DNA of 64,000 bases from Massilia aurea (GTDB lineage: Bacteria; Pseudomonadota; Gammaproteobacteria; Burkholderiales; Burkholderiaceae_D). The translations under genes and the position numbers were made by a program. The stretch covers positions 1 through 64,000 of the forward strand of contig NZ_JACHBX010000004.1 in the NCBI RefSeq assembly GCF_014200505.1, read 5' to 3'. Numbering within the stretch: the first letter of the stretch is position 1; every line of letters starts with the position of its first letter. A model generated the notes under the pieces. It did not search any database, was not told where the DNA came from, and worked only from the letters and a program-made list of their open reading frames with translations. Shown here piece by piece: positions 45,264-55,380 of the stretch.

Positions 45264-46740
45264 TCTCTCGAATTACATCAACGGCGAATGGCTCGCCGGC
45301 AGCGGCGCTGAACTCGCGACGATCGATCCGTCGACTGGCCGCCAGACCTGGACCAGCAATGCTTCGAGCCCGGATGACATCGCACGCGCTGCGCAAGCCG
45401 CGCACGACAGCTTCGAAGCCTGGGCCTTGACGCCGCTGGCCGAACGCATCGCCATCGCCACGCGTTTTCGCGATCTGCTGAAGGATAACGCCGAGTCGCT
45501 CGCCGCGACGATCGCCGAAGAAGTGGGCAAGCCCTTGTGGGAAGCGCGCACCGAAGTGGCGACGATGGCCAACAAGATCGACATCTCGGTCCAGGCGCAT
45601 GCAGCCCGCACCGGCGAAAGCGCAACCAAGGTCGCCGACGGCAACGCCGTGCTGCGCCACCGCCCGCACGGCGTGTTCGCTGTCTACGGGCCGTACAACT
45701 TCCCGGGCCACCTGCCGAACGGGCACATCGTGCCGGCGCTGATCGCGGGGAACACGCTGTTGTTCAAGCCCAGCGAATACGCGCCGCGTACGGCGGTCAA
45801 GACGGTGCAGCTGTGGGAGCAGGCCGGTCTGCCCAAGGGCGTGCTGAACCTGGTCAACGGCGGCCGCGAAACCGGCATCGCACTGGGCCAGCAAGCGCTG
45901 ATCGACGGCGTGCTGTTTACCGGCAGCAGCCAGACCGGCGCCGCGCTCCATAAACAGTTCGGTGGCCAGCCGGGCAAGATGCTGGCGCTGGAAATGGGCG
46001 GCAACAATCCGCTCGTCGTCTGGGACGTGCAAGACATCGACGCGGCCGTGCATCACACGGTGATGTCGGCCTTCATCTCGGCCGGCCAGCGCTGCACCTG
46101 CGCGCGCCGCCTCGTGATCGAAAACGGCGTTGCCGGCGACGCGTTCCTCGCGCGCCTGGTGGCCGTGGCCGCGCAGTTACAGGTCGGCCCGTCGAACGCC
46201 GAACCGCAGCCGTTCATGGGCCCCGTCGTCTCCAGCGCCGTCGCCGCGCGCCTGGTGCAGGCGCAGGAAGACATGGTCGCCAAGGGCGGCAAGCTGCTGC
46301 TGTCGATGCGCCAGCTCGATCCGAACACCGGTTTTGTTACCGCCGGCATTGTCGACACGACCGATGCGCAGGGCATCCCGGACGAAGAATGGTTCGGCCC
46401 CTTGCTGCAGGTGATCCGCGTGGCGAGTTTCGACGACGCGCTGCGCGTGGCCAACGCCACCGACTACGGCCTGGCCGCAAGCCTGCTGTCGCCGTCTGAA
46501 GACCTGTGGCAGCGCTTTGCCGTGCGCGCCCGCGCCGGCATCGTCAACTGGAACCGGCCGACCACCGGCGCGGCCAGCTCGGCGCCGTTTGGCGGCGTGG
46601 GCAAATCGGGCAACCATCGCCCGAGCGCGTATTACGCCGCCGATTATTGCGCCTATCCGGTCGCTTCGATCGAGAACCCCGTGCTGGACATGCCGGCCAA
46701 GCTCTCGCCCGGCTTGAGCTTCCCGGCCGAAGGAGCTTGA
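45256..46740 (+). CDS. astD: Succinylglutamate-semialdehyde dehydrogenase
   Basis: 494 residues, aldehyde dehydrogenase superfamily. Catalytic Cys280 in [13 protein letters not shown] and general base Glu246 in [13 protein letters not shown] are present, with the Rossmann segment [29 protein letters not shown] is the characteristic N terminus. It oxidises succinylglutamate semialdehyde to succinylglutamate with NAD. It overlaps aruG and is followed by astB with a 2-bp gap. Confidence 0.93.
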   Translation: MANLSNYINGEWLAGSGAELATIDPSTGRQTWTSNASSPDDIARAAQAAHDSFEAWALTPLAERIAIATRFRDLLKDNAESLAATIAEEVGKPLWEARTEVATMANKIDISVQAHAARTGESATKVADGNAVLRHRPHGVFAVYGPYNFPGHLPNGHIVPALIAGNTLLFKPSEYAPRTAVKTVQLWEQAGLPKGVLNLVNGGRETGIALGQQALIDGVLFTGSSQTGAALHKQFGGQPGKMLALEMGGNNPLVVWDVQDIDAAVHHTVMSAFISAGQRCTCARRLVIENGVAGDAFLARLVAVAAQLQVGPSNAEPQPFMGPVVSSAVAARLVQAQEDMVAKGGKLLLSMRQLDPNTGFVTAGIVDTTDAQGIPDEEWFGPLLQVIRVASFDDALRVANATDYGLAASLLSPSEDLWQRFAVRARAGIVNWNRPTTGAASSAPFGGVGKSGNHRPSAYYAADYCAYPVASIENPVLDMPAKLSPGLSFPAEGA

Positions 46741-46742
46741 CC

Positions 46743-48083
46743 ATGCGTGACGCACGCGAATTCAATTTCGACGGGCTGGTTGGCCCGTCGCACAACTACG
46801 CCGGCCTGTCGTTCGGTAACGTGGCCTCGTTCAGCAATGTGCGCAGCAGCTCCAATCCGCGCCAGGCTGCCTTGCAGGGCCTGGCCAAGATGCGCGAACT
46901 GGCTGCGCGCGGTTTTGCGCAGGCGGTGATGCCGCCGCAGGGCCGCCCGAACTTCCGCCTGCTGCGCAGCCTGGGTTTTTCGGGCACCGACGCCGACGTG
47001 CTGGCCCGCGCTTATCGTGAAGCGCCCGTGATCCTGGCCTGCGCCTGGTCGGCCGCGCCGATGTGGACCGCCAACGCAGCCACCGTCAGCCCGTCGGCCG
47101 ATTCGCTCGATGGCCGCGTGCACTTCACCGCCGCGAACCTGAACAACAAGCTGCACCGCTCCGAAGAACACGTGCAGGCCACGCGTACGCTGCGCGCGAT
47201 CTTCGGCAACAGCGAGCATTTCATGGTGCACGACCCGCTGCCATCGGTGCCGGCCTTTGCCGACGAAGGCGCGGCCAACCACACGCGCTTTGCCGCGAGC
47301 CACGGCGCCGCCGGCGTCGAGTTCTTCGTGTATGGCCGCGTCGAGTTCGACCCGTCGGCCCCGGCGCCCAAAAAATACCCGGCGCGCCAGACGCTGGAAG
47401 CCTCGCAAGCCATCGCGCGCCTGCATGGCCTGGACCCGGCGCGCACCGTGTTTGCGTCGCAGAACCCGGACGTGATCGACCAGGGCGTCTTCCACAATGA
47501 CGTTATCGCGGTTGGCAATGGCAATGTGCTGTTCTACCACGAGCAGGCGTTTGCCGATGAAGCGGGCACGCTCGACGCGCTGCGGCGCGCGCTGGCCGTG
47601 GCCGGCACCGAGCTGCATCCGGTGCGCGTGGCGACGAGCCAGGTGGCGGTGGGCGACGCTGTCGCCAGCTACCTGTTCAACAGCCAGCTGCTGTCCAAGG
47701 CCGATGGCCGCATGGCGCTGGTGGTGCCACACGAATGCCGCGAGAACGCCGCGGTTGCCGATTATCTGGCAGGCTTGCTGGCGGGGCGTGGACCGATCGA
47801 CGAATTGATCGAATTCGATCTGCGCCAGAGCATGCGCAACGGCGGTGGGCCGGCGTGCCTGCGCCTGCGCGTGGCGCTGACCGATGCCGAAGCGGCCGCG
47901 ATGCACCAGGGCGTGATCATGACCGAGACCCTGTATGCGCAACTGGTCGCCTGGGTCGAACGCCATTATCGCGACCGCATCGAGACGCAGGATCTGATGG
48001 ACCCGCAGCTGGCGCTCGAATGCACCGCTGCGCTGGAAGAACTCACACGCATCCTCGGCTTGCCGGGGCTGTACGACTTGTAA
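46743..48083 (+). CDS. astB: N-succinylarginine dihydrolase
   Basis: 446 residues, the normal AstB length, with GAAGGAGCTTGACC before the ATG. Family features: [21 protein letters not shown] at the N terminus, [24 protein letters not shown] and the catalytic cysteine Cys372 in [14 protein letters not shown]. It hydrolyses succinylarginine to succinylornithine, CO2 and two ammonia, the step that supplies nitrogen. gdhB follows 97 bp downstream. Confidence 0.94.
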   Translation: MRDAREFNFDGLVGPSHNYAGLSFGNVASFSNVRSSSNPRQAALQGLAKMRELAARGFAQAVMPPQGRPNFRLLRSLGFSGTDADVLARAYREAPVILACAWSAAPMWTANAATVSPSADSLDGRVHFTAANLNNKLHRSEEHVQATRTLRAIFGNSEHFMVHDPLPSVPAFADEGAANHTRFAASHGAAGVEFFVYGRVEFDPSAPAPKKYPARQTLEASQAIARLHGLDPARTVFASQNPDVIDQGVFHNDVIAVGNGNVLFYHEQAFADEAGTLDALRRALAVAGTELHPVRVATSQVAVGDAVASYLFNSQLLSKADGRMALVVPHECRENAAVADYLAGLLAGRGPIDELIEFDLRQSMRNGGGPACLRLRVALTDAEAAAMHQGVIMTETLYAQLVAWVERHYRDRIETQDLMDPQLALECTAALEELTRILGLPGLYDL

Positions 48084-48180
48084 CAGCAGGATTCGGGCGG
48101 GTAATCCCTGTCCATATAAAGCAGGGCAGCGCCATGCCACGAGCTGCGGCGCACCAGGCACACAACTTTGGAGAAGCAAG

Positions 48181-51100
48181 ATGAAAGATATGCCCAACGA
48201 TTTGCGCGGCCAGACGCTGGCGCTGATCAACGAGAACGGTTCAGCCAATCAATCGGCCGGCAGCGCGCAGGTCAATGCCCTGATCGCCGCCTGGCTCGAG
48301 TCGCTCGATGACGAAGACCTGGCCGGCACCGCGCCGCACAGCCTCGCGCCCGTGCTGGTCGACGGTTTCTCGCAGCTGGCCCAGCGCACCGGCCCTGGCG
48401 CGCAGATCGCCACGATGGGTTACTCGGACGGCCGCGGCGGCAAGGCCACCGCACTCTTGATTCTCAACGATGACCGCCCGTACCTGGTCGACTCGTTCGT
48501 CATGGCATTGCGCAAGGAACGCATCGTCGCCGCCGGCGTCATGAACGCCGTGCTGCCGGTACGCCGCGACGCCACCGGCGCGCTGGCCGCCATCGGCGAA
48601 GCGGGCAGCCCGCTCGAATCCATCGTCCTGTGCCTGCTGAACGACGAACTGCAGTACGAAGAACTCGACAAGCTGACCGCGCGCATCCGCATGGTCGCCA
48701 GCGACGCTGCCACCGTGCAGCGCGACGCCGTCGCCATGGGCGACCGCATGACCGCCGTGGCCGCAGCCGCTGCCGCCGCCGGCACGCCGGACGGCCAGGA
48801 AGCCGCTGCCTTCCTCGAATGGGCCAAGAACGAAGGCTTCGAGCCGTTCGGCTACGCCTACTACGTCGTCAAGGCGGGCGAGCGCGAACTCGAACGCGAT
48901 CTGGGCAGCCGCATCGGCGTGCTGAAAGACACCGCGCATCCGGTGTATGGCGATTGCCTGGCCAGCATTCCGGGCGACCTCGATACGCTGTCGCGCCGCG
49001 CTGACACGCTGTCGATCGTCAAGGCCGACGTGGGCGGCACGCTGCACCGCGACCAGCCGCTGGACTTCATCGGCGTGCGCGATACCGACGCACAGGGCCG
49101 CATCCTGGGCGAGCATTGCTTCATTGGCCTGTTCACCCGCGCCGCTACCTCGACCCCGCTGGCGCGCCTGCCGTTCGCCCGTGGCCGCGTGGCCAAGGTG
49201 CTCGGCATCGCCGGCGTGCGCCAGGAAGGTTTCCGCGCCGAGAAATTCATCGAGATCCTCGAATCGCTGCCGCGCAACGAAGCGCTCGAAGCCGAGCCGG
49301 AATGGCTGGCCGAAGTCTGCAGCGCCGTGGTGTCGCTGTACAAGCAGCCGCGCGCCAAGGTGTTTGCACGCCGCGACGTGTATCGCCGTCACCTGAACGT
49401 GCTGGTGTACCTGCCGCGCGAGCGCTTCAGCGCCGCCGTGGCCGCGAGCCTGGCAGCCGCCCTGAAGGAAAGCTCGGGCGCGCGCGACGTCGACGTCCAG
49501 ACCCTGGTGGCCGATGGCCCGCTGGCACGCGTGTACCTGATCGCACATGCGGCCCGCTATCCGCTCGACCTGGAAACCGATCTGCAGGCGCCGCTCCTGG
49601 GCGTGCTCGATGGCTGGCATGACCGCTTTGCCCAGCTGACCAACAGCGTCGATGAAAGCCGCCTGCGCAGCCTGATGCGCAAGGTGGTGCCGACGCTGCC
49701 GGTGAGTTTTGTCTCCGCCACGGCGCCCGAAACGGCGTTCCGCGACGTGCACGCACTGTTGACGCGCTGCCGTCCGGATCGCGTGACTGCGCGCATCGAG
49801 CAGGATGACGCTGCCGGCACCTCGATCCGCCTGTATTCGAGCGAGACCGTGCCGTCGCTGTCGCGCATCCTGCCAGCGCTGCAGAACGCCGGCATCGCGG
49901 TCGACCGCGAGCAGACCTTCCGTCACACGGGCCTGGATGGCGTGCGCCGTTACGTGACCGCGCTGTCGGTCGACGCCGAAAGCGCTGCCAAACTCACCAA
50001 GCCGGGCATCGGCAAAGTGGCCGAAGAACTGTTCTCGGCCCTGTTCAACGACGAAGCCGAAGATGGCCGCATGAACGGTCTGACGATCGAAGGCGGCCTG
50101 TCGCTGCGCGAAGTGCAGCTGGTGCGCGCGTACATCAGCTACTGGCGTCAGCTCGGCTCGAAGTTCTCGGTGCGCTACATGGCCGAAACGCTGCGCGCCC
50201 AGCCTGGCCTGGTCAAGGAATTCGTCAACGGCTTCATGCAGCGCTTCGATCCGGCCCTGACCGACGAACAACGCAACGAAGGCAGCAGTGCGCTGTACCT
50301 GCTGAAAACCAGCCTGCCGGGCGTGAACCACGCCGACACCGAAGAAATCATGGCGGCGCTGATCGACCTGGCGCTGGCCACCGTGCGTACCAACTACTTC
50401 CAGAACAGCGGCGAAAAAATCATCTTCAAGGTCGACACGAGCGACCTGGCGCTGGCGCCGGAGCCACGGCCGTTCCGCGAAATCTATGTGTTCTCGCGCC
50501 GCTTCGAAGGCGTGCACCTGCGCGGCGGCCCGGTCGCCCGCGGCGGCCTGCGCTGGTCGGACCGCATGGAAGACTACCGCACCGAGGTGCTGGGCCTGGT
50601 GAAGGCGCAGATGGTCAAGAACGCCGTCATCGTGCCGGCCGGCTCGAAAGGGGGCTTTGTCTGCAAGCAGATGCCGAAGGATGCGGCGCGCGACGTGGTT
50701 GCCGCCGAGGGCGAAGCCGTGTATCGCCTGTTCATTGCGAGCCTGCTGGAAGTGACCGACAACCGCGTGCGCGGCGAGATCGTGCCGCCAGAGGCAACCG
50801 TGCGTCATGACCAGGACGATCCGTACTTGGTGGTGGCAGCCGACAAGGGCACCGCGACGTTCTCGGACATCGCCAACAGCATCGCTGTGCAGCGCGGCTT
50901 CTGGCTGGGCGACGCGTTTGCGTCGGGCGGCTCGAACGGCTACGACCACAAGAAGATGGGCATCACCGCCAAGGGTGCGTTCGAAGCGGTCAAGCGCCAC
51001 TTCTATGAGCTGGGCCACGACCTGGCCAACAACCCGATCACGATGACCGGCGTGGGCGACATGTCGGGCGACGTGTTCGGCAACGGCGTACTGCTGTCGC

Positions 51101-52887
51101 GCCAGCTGAAACTGGTGGCGGCGTTCGACCACCGCCACATCTTCCTGGACCCGACCCCGGATGTCGAAGTCTCGTTCAAGGAACGCGAGCGCATGTTCGC
51201 GCTGCCACGCTCGTCGTGGGAAGACTATGACAAGAGCCTGATCTCGGCCGGCGGCGGTGTGTACCCGCGCAATGCCCGCTCGATCGAACTCTCGCCGCAG
51301 ATCCGCGAGGCGCTGCAGATCGAAGAGACATCGCTGCCGCCACAGGAACTGATGCACCGCATCGTCAAGGCGCCGGTCGACCTGTTCTACAACGGCGGCA
51401 TCGGTACCTATATCAAGGCCTCGACCGAGACGCACGCGCAAGTGAAGGACCGCGCCAACGACCAGATCCGCGTCAACGGCAATGAGCTGCGCTGCAAGGT
51501 GGTGAGCGAAGGCGGCAACCTGGGTGCGACCCAGGCCGGCCGCATCGAGTTTGCGCTCGCCGGTGGCCGCATCTTCACCGATGCGATCGACAACTCGGCC
51601 GGCGTGGATTGCTCGGACCATGAAGTCAACGTCAAGATCTGGCTCGACACCGAAGTCAATGCCGGCCAGTTGTCGGAAACCGACCGCAATCGCACGCTGA
51701 ACGAAATGACCGGCGAGATCGAGCGCCTGGTCCTGCGCGACAACACGCTGCAGACCCATTTGCTGACGCGCGAAGTGCAGGCGCAGGCAACGGGCGCGGT
51801 GGTCGATGGCTACATCGCCCTGATCGCCAACCTGGAAGCCGAAGGCGCCGTGTCGCGCGAGCTCGAACAGCTCCCGAGCGATGTCGAACTGCTGCGCCGC
51901 AAGGCGCTGGGTCTGGGCCTGACGGCGCCGGAACTGGCGGTGGTCATTGCCAACGTCAAGAACCGCTTCAAGCGCACGCTGGCTGCGCTGCCGCTGACCG
52001 ACGAAGTCTGGGCCGACGCACTGCTGCGGCCTTACTTCCCGGCGCAGCTGGTCGCCACCCGCGATCCGCTGGACCATCCGCTGGCCAACGCCATCCTGGC
52101 CACCGTGCTGGCCAACGAAGCTGTGAACCGCTGCGGCCCGCTGATGCTGCGCGACCTGGCGCTGGAACACCGCATCGACGACACCGAAGTCGTCAAGGCG
52201 TGGGCCAAGGCCTGGGCTGCGCTGCATTTGGCGCCGGTGTTCGATGCGCTCGACGCCGATGCCCTGGTGGTGCCGCGCGATGTGTCGGTCTCGGTCGACA
52301 ACCGCACCCGCGCGCTGCAACGCGCCACGATCGAAGGCGTGTTGTCGCTGCCGCCAGGCTCGCAAGGTCTGGACGAACTCTCGACGCTGTTCGCCGAAGC
52401 CGACGAGAGTGCGGCCGCCAAGTTCCGCTCCGAGGCCGATGGCCATACGGGCCTGCCACCGCAGTTCGCGGCGGCCTGGAAGGCGGTCGAGATCATCGAG
52501 TCGCAAGCCTCGTTCCTGTTCGCGGCGGTCTCGGTGCCACGGCCAGAAGGCATGTCGCTGCTGCAGTTCCTGCAGGTGGGCACGCTGCTGCGCCAGCAGG
52601 TCGGCATCGACACGCTGGAACTGGGCCTGAAGCTGCCGGCACAGAGCAAGTCGCAGGAACAGTTGCGCAACTACGCGCTGCAATCGCTGCGCCGCGCGCA
52701 ACAGCGCCTGCTGCTGCAGGTGATCGAGCATGCGGGCCACAACGGCAACGACATGCAGGCAGCCGTGGACGAAGTGACCGCCGCGCGTGGCTTGACGGGC
52801 TTTGCGCCGCCGACGGAGCTGGAGCAGGCGATGCTGGACGTTTGGGCGCTGTCGGAAGGCCTCTCGCCAGAACGTCTGGCTGCATAA
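48181..52887 (+). CDS. gdhB: Large NAD-specific glutamate dehydrogenase
   Basis: 1568 residues, typical of the large (~180 kDa) bacterial NAD-GDH. N-terminal regulatory ACT-like region (~1-700), then the catalytic part with GPVARGGLRWSDRMEDYRTEVLGLVKAQMVKNAVIVPAGSKGGF, followed by GDMSGDVFGNGVLLS and VVSEGGNLGATQAGRIEFA in the NAD domain. It oxidises glutamate to 2-oxoglutarate and ammonia, disposing of the glutamate the AST pathway makes. In Pseudomonas this enzyme is under arginine/ArgR control. Here it sits inside the ast run between astB and astE. A 97-bp gap upstream might hold its own promoter. Confidence 0.95.
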   Translation: MKDMPNDLRGQTLALINENGSANQSAGSAQVNALIAAWLESLDDEDLAGTAPHSLAPVLVDGFSQLAQRTGPGAQIATMGYSDGRGGKATALLILNDDRPYLVDSFVMALRKERIVAAGVMNAVLPVRRDATGALAAIGEAGSPLESIVLCLLNDELQYEELDKLTARIRMVASDAATVQRDAVAMGDRMTAVAAAAAAAGTPDGQEAAAFLEWAKNEGFEPFGYAYYVVKAGERELERDLGSRIGVLKDTAHPVYGDCLASIPGDLDTLSRRADTLSIVKADVGGTLHRDQPLDFIGVRDTDAQGRILGEHCFIGLFTRAATSTPLARLPFARGRVAKVLGIAGVRQEGFRAEKFIEILESLPRNEALEAEPEWLAEVCSAVVSLYKQPRAKVFARRDVYRRHLNVLVYLPRERFSAAVAASLAAALKESSGARDVDVQTLVADGPLARVYLIAHAARYPLDLETDLQAPLLGVLDGWHDRFAQLTNSVDESRLRSLMRKVVPTLPVSFVSATAPETAFRDVHALLTRCRPDRVTARIEQDDAAGTSIRLYSSETVPSLSRILPALQNAGIAVDREQTFRHTGLDGVRRYVTALSVDAESAAKLTKPGIGKVAEELFSALFNDEAEDGRMNGLTIEGGLSLREVQLVRAYISYWRQLGSKFSVRYMAETLRAQPGLVKEFVNGFMQRFDPALTDEQRNEGSSALYLLKTSLPGVNHADTEEIMAALIDLALATVRTNYFQNSGEKIIFKVDTSDLALAPEPRPFREIYVFSRRFEGVHLRGGPVARGGLRWSDRMEDYRTEVLGLVKAQMVKNAVIVPAGSKGGFVCKQMPKDAARDVVAAEGEAVYRLFIASLLEVTDNRVRGEIVPPEATVRHDQDDPYLVVAADKGTATFSDIANSIAVQRGFWLGDAFASGGSNGYDHKKMGITAKGAFEAVKRHFYELGHDLANNPITMTGVGDMSGDVFGNGVLLSRQLKLVAAFDHRHIFLDPTPDVEVSFKERERMFALPRSSWEDYDKSLISAGGGVYPRNARSIELSPQIREALQIEETSLPPQELMHRIVKAPVDLFYNGGIGTYIKASTETHAQVKDRANDQIRVNGNELRCKVVSEGGNLGATQAGRIEFALAGGRIFTDAIDNSAGVDCSDHEVNVKIWLDTEVNAGQLSETDRNRTLNEMTGEIERLVLRDNTLQTHLLTREVQAQATGAVVDGYIALIANLEAEGAVSRELEQLPSDVELLRRKALGLGLTAPELAVVIANVKNRFKRTLAALPLTDEVWADALLRPYFPAQLVATRDPLDHPLANAILATVLANEAVNRCGPLMLRDLALEHRIDDTEVVKAWAKAWAALHLAPVFDALDADALVVPRDVSVSVDNRTRALQRATIEGVLSLPPGSQGLDELSTLFAEADESAAAKFRSEADGHTGLPPQFAAAWKAVEIIESQASFLFAAVSVPRPEGMSLLQFLQVGTLLRQQVGIDTLELGLKLPAQSKSQEQLRNYALQSLRRAQQRLLLQVIEHAGHNGNDMQAAVDEVTAARGLTGFAPPTELEQAMLDVWALSEGLSPERLAA

Positions 52888-52900
52888 GGTGAGCACTGAA

Positions 52901-53902
52901 ATGAGCACCCCAGCCGCAGCAGGGTTGCCGGAAGCGGTGCGCGCACTGGCCGAAGCCGACTTCGGCGCGGTCGCGCAGCGTTTTCGTGACGCCGGCTTTG
53001 TCGTTGCGTTGCCGGCGTCAGGCATCCTGACGGTGCGCGCCGCGACGCCGGACGCCGATCGCCCCAGCGTGCTGGTGTCGGTTGGCGTGCATGGCGACGA
53101 AACCGGGCCGATCGAGATGGTGGCGTATCTGGTCGATGCGCTGTCACGCTCTGCCAGCGCGCTGGCGGTGGACCTGATGCTGTGTGTCGGGCATATCGAC
53201 GCCATCCGCGCCGGCAAGCGTTTCATCGACGCGGACCTGAACCGGATGTTTCGCGCCGAACGCGGCTCGCTCGCCGGGACCTTCGAGGCCGGGCGCGCCG
53301 ATGCGCTGATCGAGGCAACGCGCGCGTTTTTCGAGGGCAGCGGCCCGGCGCGCTGGCACCTGGACCTGCACACGGCAATCAGGCCGTCGCACTATCCGAT
53401 GTTCGCGATCGTGCCGGAACTGATTGCCGATGCAGCGCGTGAGGGCTTGATGGGGTGGCTGGGCGAGGCGGGGATCGAAGCGATCATCATGAATCCCGAA
53501 TCGGCCGGCACCTACAGTTACTTCACCGCCGAGCATCTCGGCGCGGCCAGCAGCACGGTCGAACTGGGCCGTGTTGGCACGCTGGGACAGAATGATCTGT
53601 CGCAGTTTGCTGCTGCATCCAGTGCGCTGGATCGCCTGCTGCGCGGGCAGCCGGCGCAGCAGGCGACGTCGCCACCGCGCGTGTTCGCCACTGCGCAGTC
53701 GATCATCAAGCTGTCCGACGCATTTACCATGCGGGTGGGACGCGAGACCTGGAACTTCACGCCGATGCAAAAAGGTGAGGTCATCGCGCAGGATGGTGCA
53801 ACGACCTACACGGTGCAGCACGACGAAGAACTGGTCGTGTTCCCGAACCCGGATGTACGGGTAGGACTGCGCGCCGGGATCATGGTGGTGCGCATCGGGT
53901 AG
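52901..53902 (+). CDS. astE: Succinylglutamate desuccinylase
   Basis: 333 residues from the ATG at 52901, 13 bp after the gdhB stop. An M14-like zinc hydrolase: GVHGDETGPIEM supplies His64 and Glu67, DLNRMFRAERG and WHLDLHTAIR supply the rest of the site, and STVELGRVGTLGQND the catalytic Glu. It splits succinylglutamate to glutamate and succinate, the last AST step. Last gene of the operon. Confidence 0.93.
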   Translation: MSTPAAAGLPEAVRALAEADFGAVAQRFRDAGFVVALPASGILTVRAATPDADRPSVLVSVGVHGDETGPIEMVAYLVDALSRSASALAVDLMLCVGHIDAIRAGKRFIDADLNRMFRAERGSLAGTFEAGRADALIEATRAFFEGSGPARWHLDLHTAIRPSHYPMFAIVPELIADAAREGLMGWLGEAGIEAIIMNPESAGTYSYFTAEHLGAASSTVELGRVGTLGQNDLSQFAAASSALDRLLRGQPAQQATSPPRVFATAQSIIKLSDAFTMRVGRETWNFTPMQKGEVIAQDGATTYTVQHDEELVVFPNPDVRVGLRAGIMVVRIG

Positions 53903-53940
53903 GACGAAACGGGCCATGGCCTGATGTCGTTCTATCAGCT

Positions 53941-54040
53941 GTAGGGTGGACGGCTATGCCGTCCACGCGTCCAAACCAATCCCGCTCTGTGGCATGCGAA
54001 GGCGGGTTGAACGCGTGGATGGGAAACCCATCCACCCTAC
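53941..54040. repeat. Inverted pair of 29-bp REP-like units (REPIN-like), copies 4 and 5
   Basis: Forward unit at 53941-53969 begins GTAGGGTGGACGGC; reverse unit at 54012-54040 ends CCCATCCACCCTAC. The inner arms differ (GGACGGC against GGATGGG) but the outer GTAGGGTGGA and CGCG ends are kept. The GTAGGG ends face outward. The pair lies between astE and its terminator, so it would be transcribed in the ast mRNA 3' end. Confidence 0.87.
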
Positions 54041-54060
54041 GGTCCTTGACTGAACACATT

Positions 54061-54082
54061 CGGGCTGCGGCCCGCTTTTTTT
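54061..54082 (+). terminator. Terminator of the ast operon
   Basis: CGGGC/GCCCG stem with a TGCG loop, followed by C and seven T. Short stem but strong T-tract. It lies 158 bp after the astE stop and after the repeat pair. Confidence 0.75.
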
Positions 54083-54143
54083 GGTCGACGACACGAATTT
54101 TCAGGTCGGGCTAGACTGGTGCTCTTGATATGCAGGAGCCACC

Positions 54144-55256
54144 ATGACCATGCTGTTTTCACCGTACTCGCTCGGCCCCCTCGAGCTGTCCAACCGTATT
54201 ACCATCGCCCCGATGTGCCAGTATTCCGCTGTCGATGGCCTGGCCACCGACTGGCACATGATCCATCTGGGCAGCCTGGCGCTGTCCGGCGCCGCGCTGA
54301 TCACATTAGAGGCCACCGCCGTTGTGCCGGAAGGCCGCATCTCACCAAATGACCTGGGCCTGTGGTCCGACGCGCATGCCGACGCGCTGGCGCCGGTTCT
54401 GGCGGCGATGCGTCGTCATTCACCGATCAAGATCGGCATCCAGTTGAGCCATGCGGGCCGCAAGGCGTCGACGAACGTGCCGTGGGACGGCGGCGCGCAG
54501 ATCGGCCCCGACGCGGCCAACGGCTGGCAGACCGAAGGCCCGTCTGCCGTGCCGCATACCGAGGGCGACGCCGCGCCGCTGGCGCTGGATGCCGCCGGCC
54601 TGGCGCGGGTGCGTGACAGCTTCGTTGCCGCGGCACGCCGCGCGCACGCGCTGGGTTTCGATGCGATCGAGCTGCACGGCGCTCACGGCTACCTGCTGCA
54701 CCAGTTCCTCTCGCCGCTGGCCAACCACCGCACCGACGCATACGGCGGCTCGCTCGAGAACCGCATGCGCTATCCGCTGGAAGTCTTCGCGGCCGTGCGC
54801 GCCGCCGTGCCGTCGATGACGCTCGGGATGCGCATCTCCGCCACCGACTGGGTCGATGGCGGCTGGGACCTCGAGCAAAGCGTGCGCCTTGCGCAGGAGC
54901 TCGAGCGCATCGGCTGCGACTTCATCCACGTCTCGAGCGGTGGCGTGTCGACCGCCCAGAAAATCCCGGTGGAGCCGGGCTACCAGATCGGCTTCGCCGA
55001 ACGGATCAAGCGTGACACGGGCCTGCCGACGATCGGCGTGGGCCTGATCACCGAGGCGCGCCACGCCGAAGCCATCCTGCAGGCGGGCCAGGCGGACGTC
55101 ATCGCCCTGGCGCGCGCAATGCTGTATGACCCGCGCTGGCCGTGGCACGCGGCGGCCGAACTGGGGGCGCAGGTAAGTGCGCCGCCACAGTACTGGCGCT
55201 CGCAGCCGCATGAATTCAAGACGCTGTTCGACACCACGCACCCTGGCAAGGGCTGA
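54144..55256 (+). CDS. Old Yellow Enzyme-family NADH:flavin oxidoreductase (YqjM/XenA-like)
   Basis: 370 residues from the ATG at 54144, after AGGAGCCACC. FMN-binding TIM barrel with IAPMCQYSAVDGLATDWHMIHLGSLA (YqjM-type cysteine in MCQYS), QLSHAGRKAST, FDAIELHGAHGYLLHQFLSPLANHRTDAYGGSLENRMRYPLEV (the His-Gly-Ala-His substrate pair) and IGVGLITEARHAEAIL. It reduces activated alkenes, possibly in response to electrophiles. The physiological substrate is unknown. Confidence 0.92.
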   Translation: MTMLFSPYSLGPLELSNRITIAPMCQYSAVDGLATDWHMIHLGSLALSGAALITLEATAVVPEGRISPNDLGLWSDAHADALAPVLAAMRRHSPIKIGIQLSHAGRKASTNVPWDGGAQIGPDAANGWQTEGPSAVPHTEGDAAPLALDAAGLARVRDSFVAAARRAHALGFDAIELHGAHGYLLHQFLSPLANHRTDAYGGSLENRMRYPLEVFAAVRAAVPSMTLGMRISATDWVDGGWDLEQSVRLAQELERIGCDFIHVSSGGVSTAQKIPVEPGYQIGFAERIKRDTGLPTIGVGLITEARHAEAILQAGQADVIALARAMLYDPRWPWHAAAELGAQVSAPPQYWRSQPHEFKTLFDTTHPGKG

Positions 55257-55380
55257 CACGGTTCGCGCCGGGGGCATGCAGTCCACGGCGCCGTTTTTGC
55301 AGTTCGTCGCATGCAGCACGTTGGGGGGCAGGGCGGTTGGTAGAGTGCCATCACCCGAACAACAACCTGTCAGGACTGCC

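Noticed and set aside
48241-53373. Open frame of about 1700 codons on the minus strand opposite gdhB and astE
   Set aside because: It is antisense to two clearly identified genes, its translation is dominated by Arg, His, Gln, Ala and Asp as expected for the mirror frame of GC-rich genes, and it has no domain signature.
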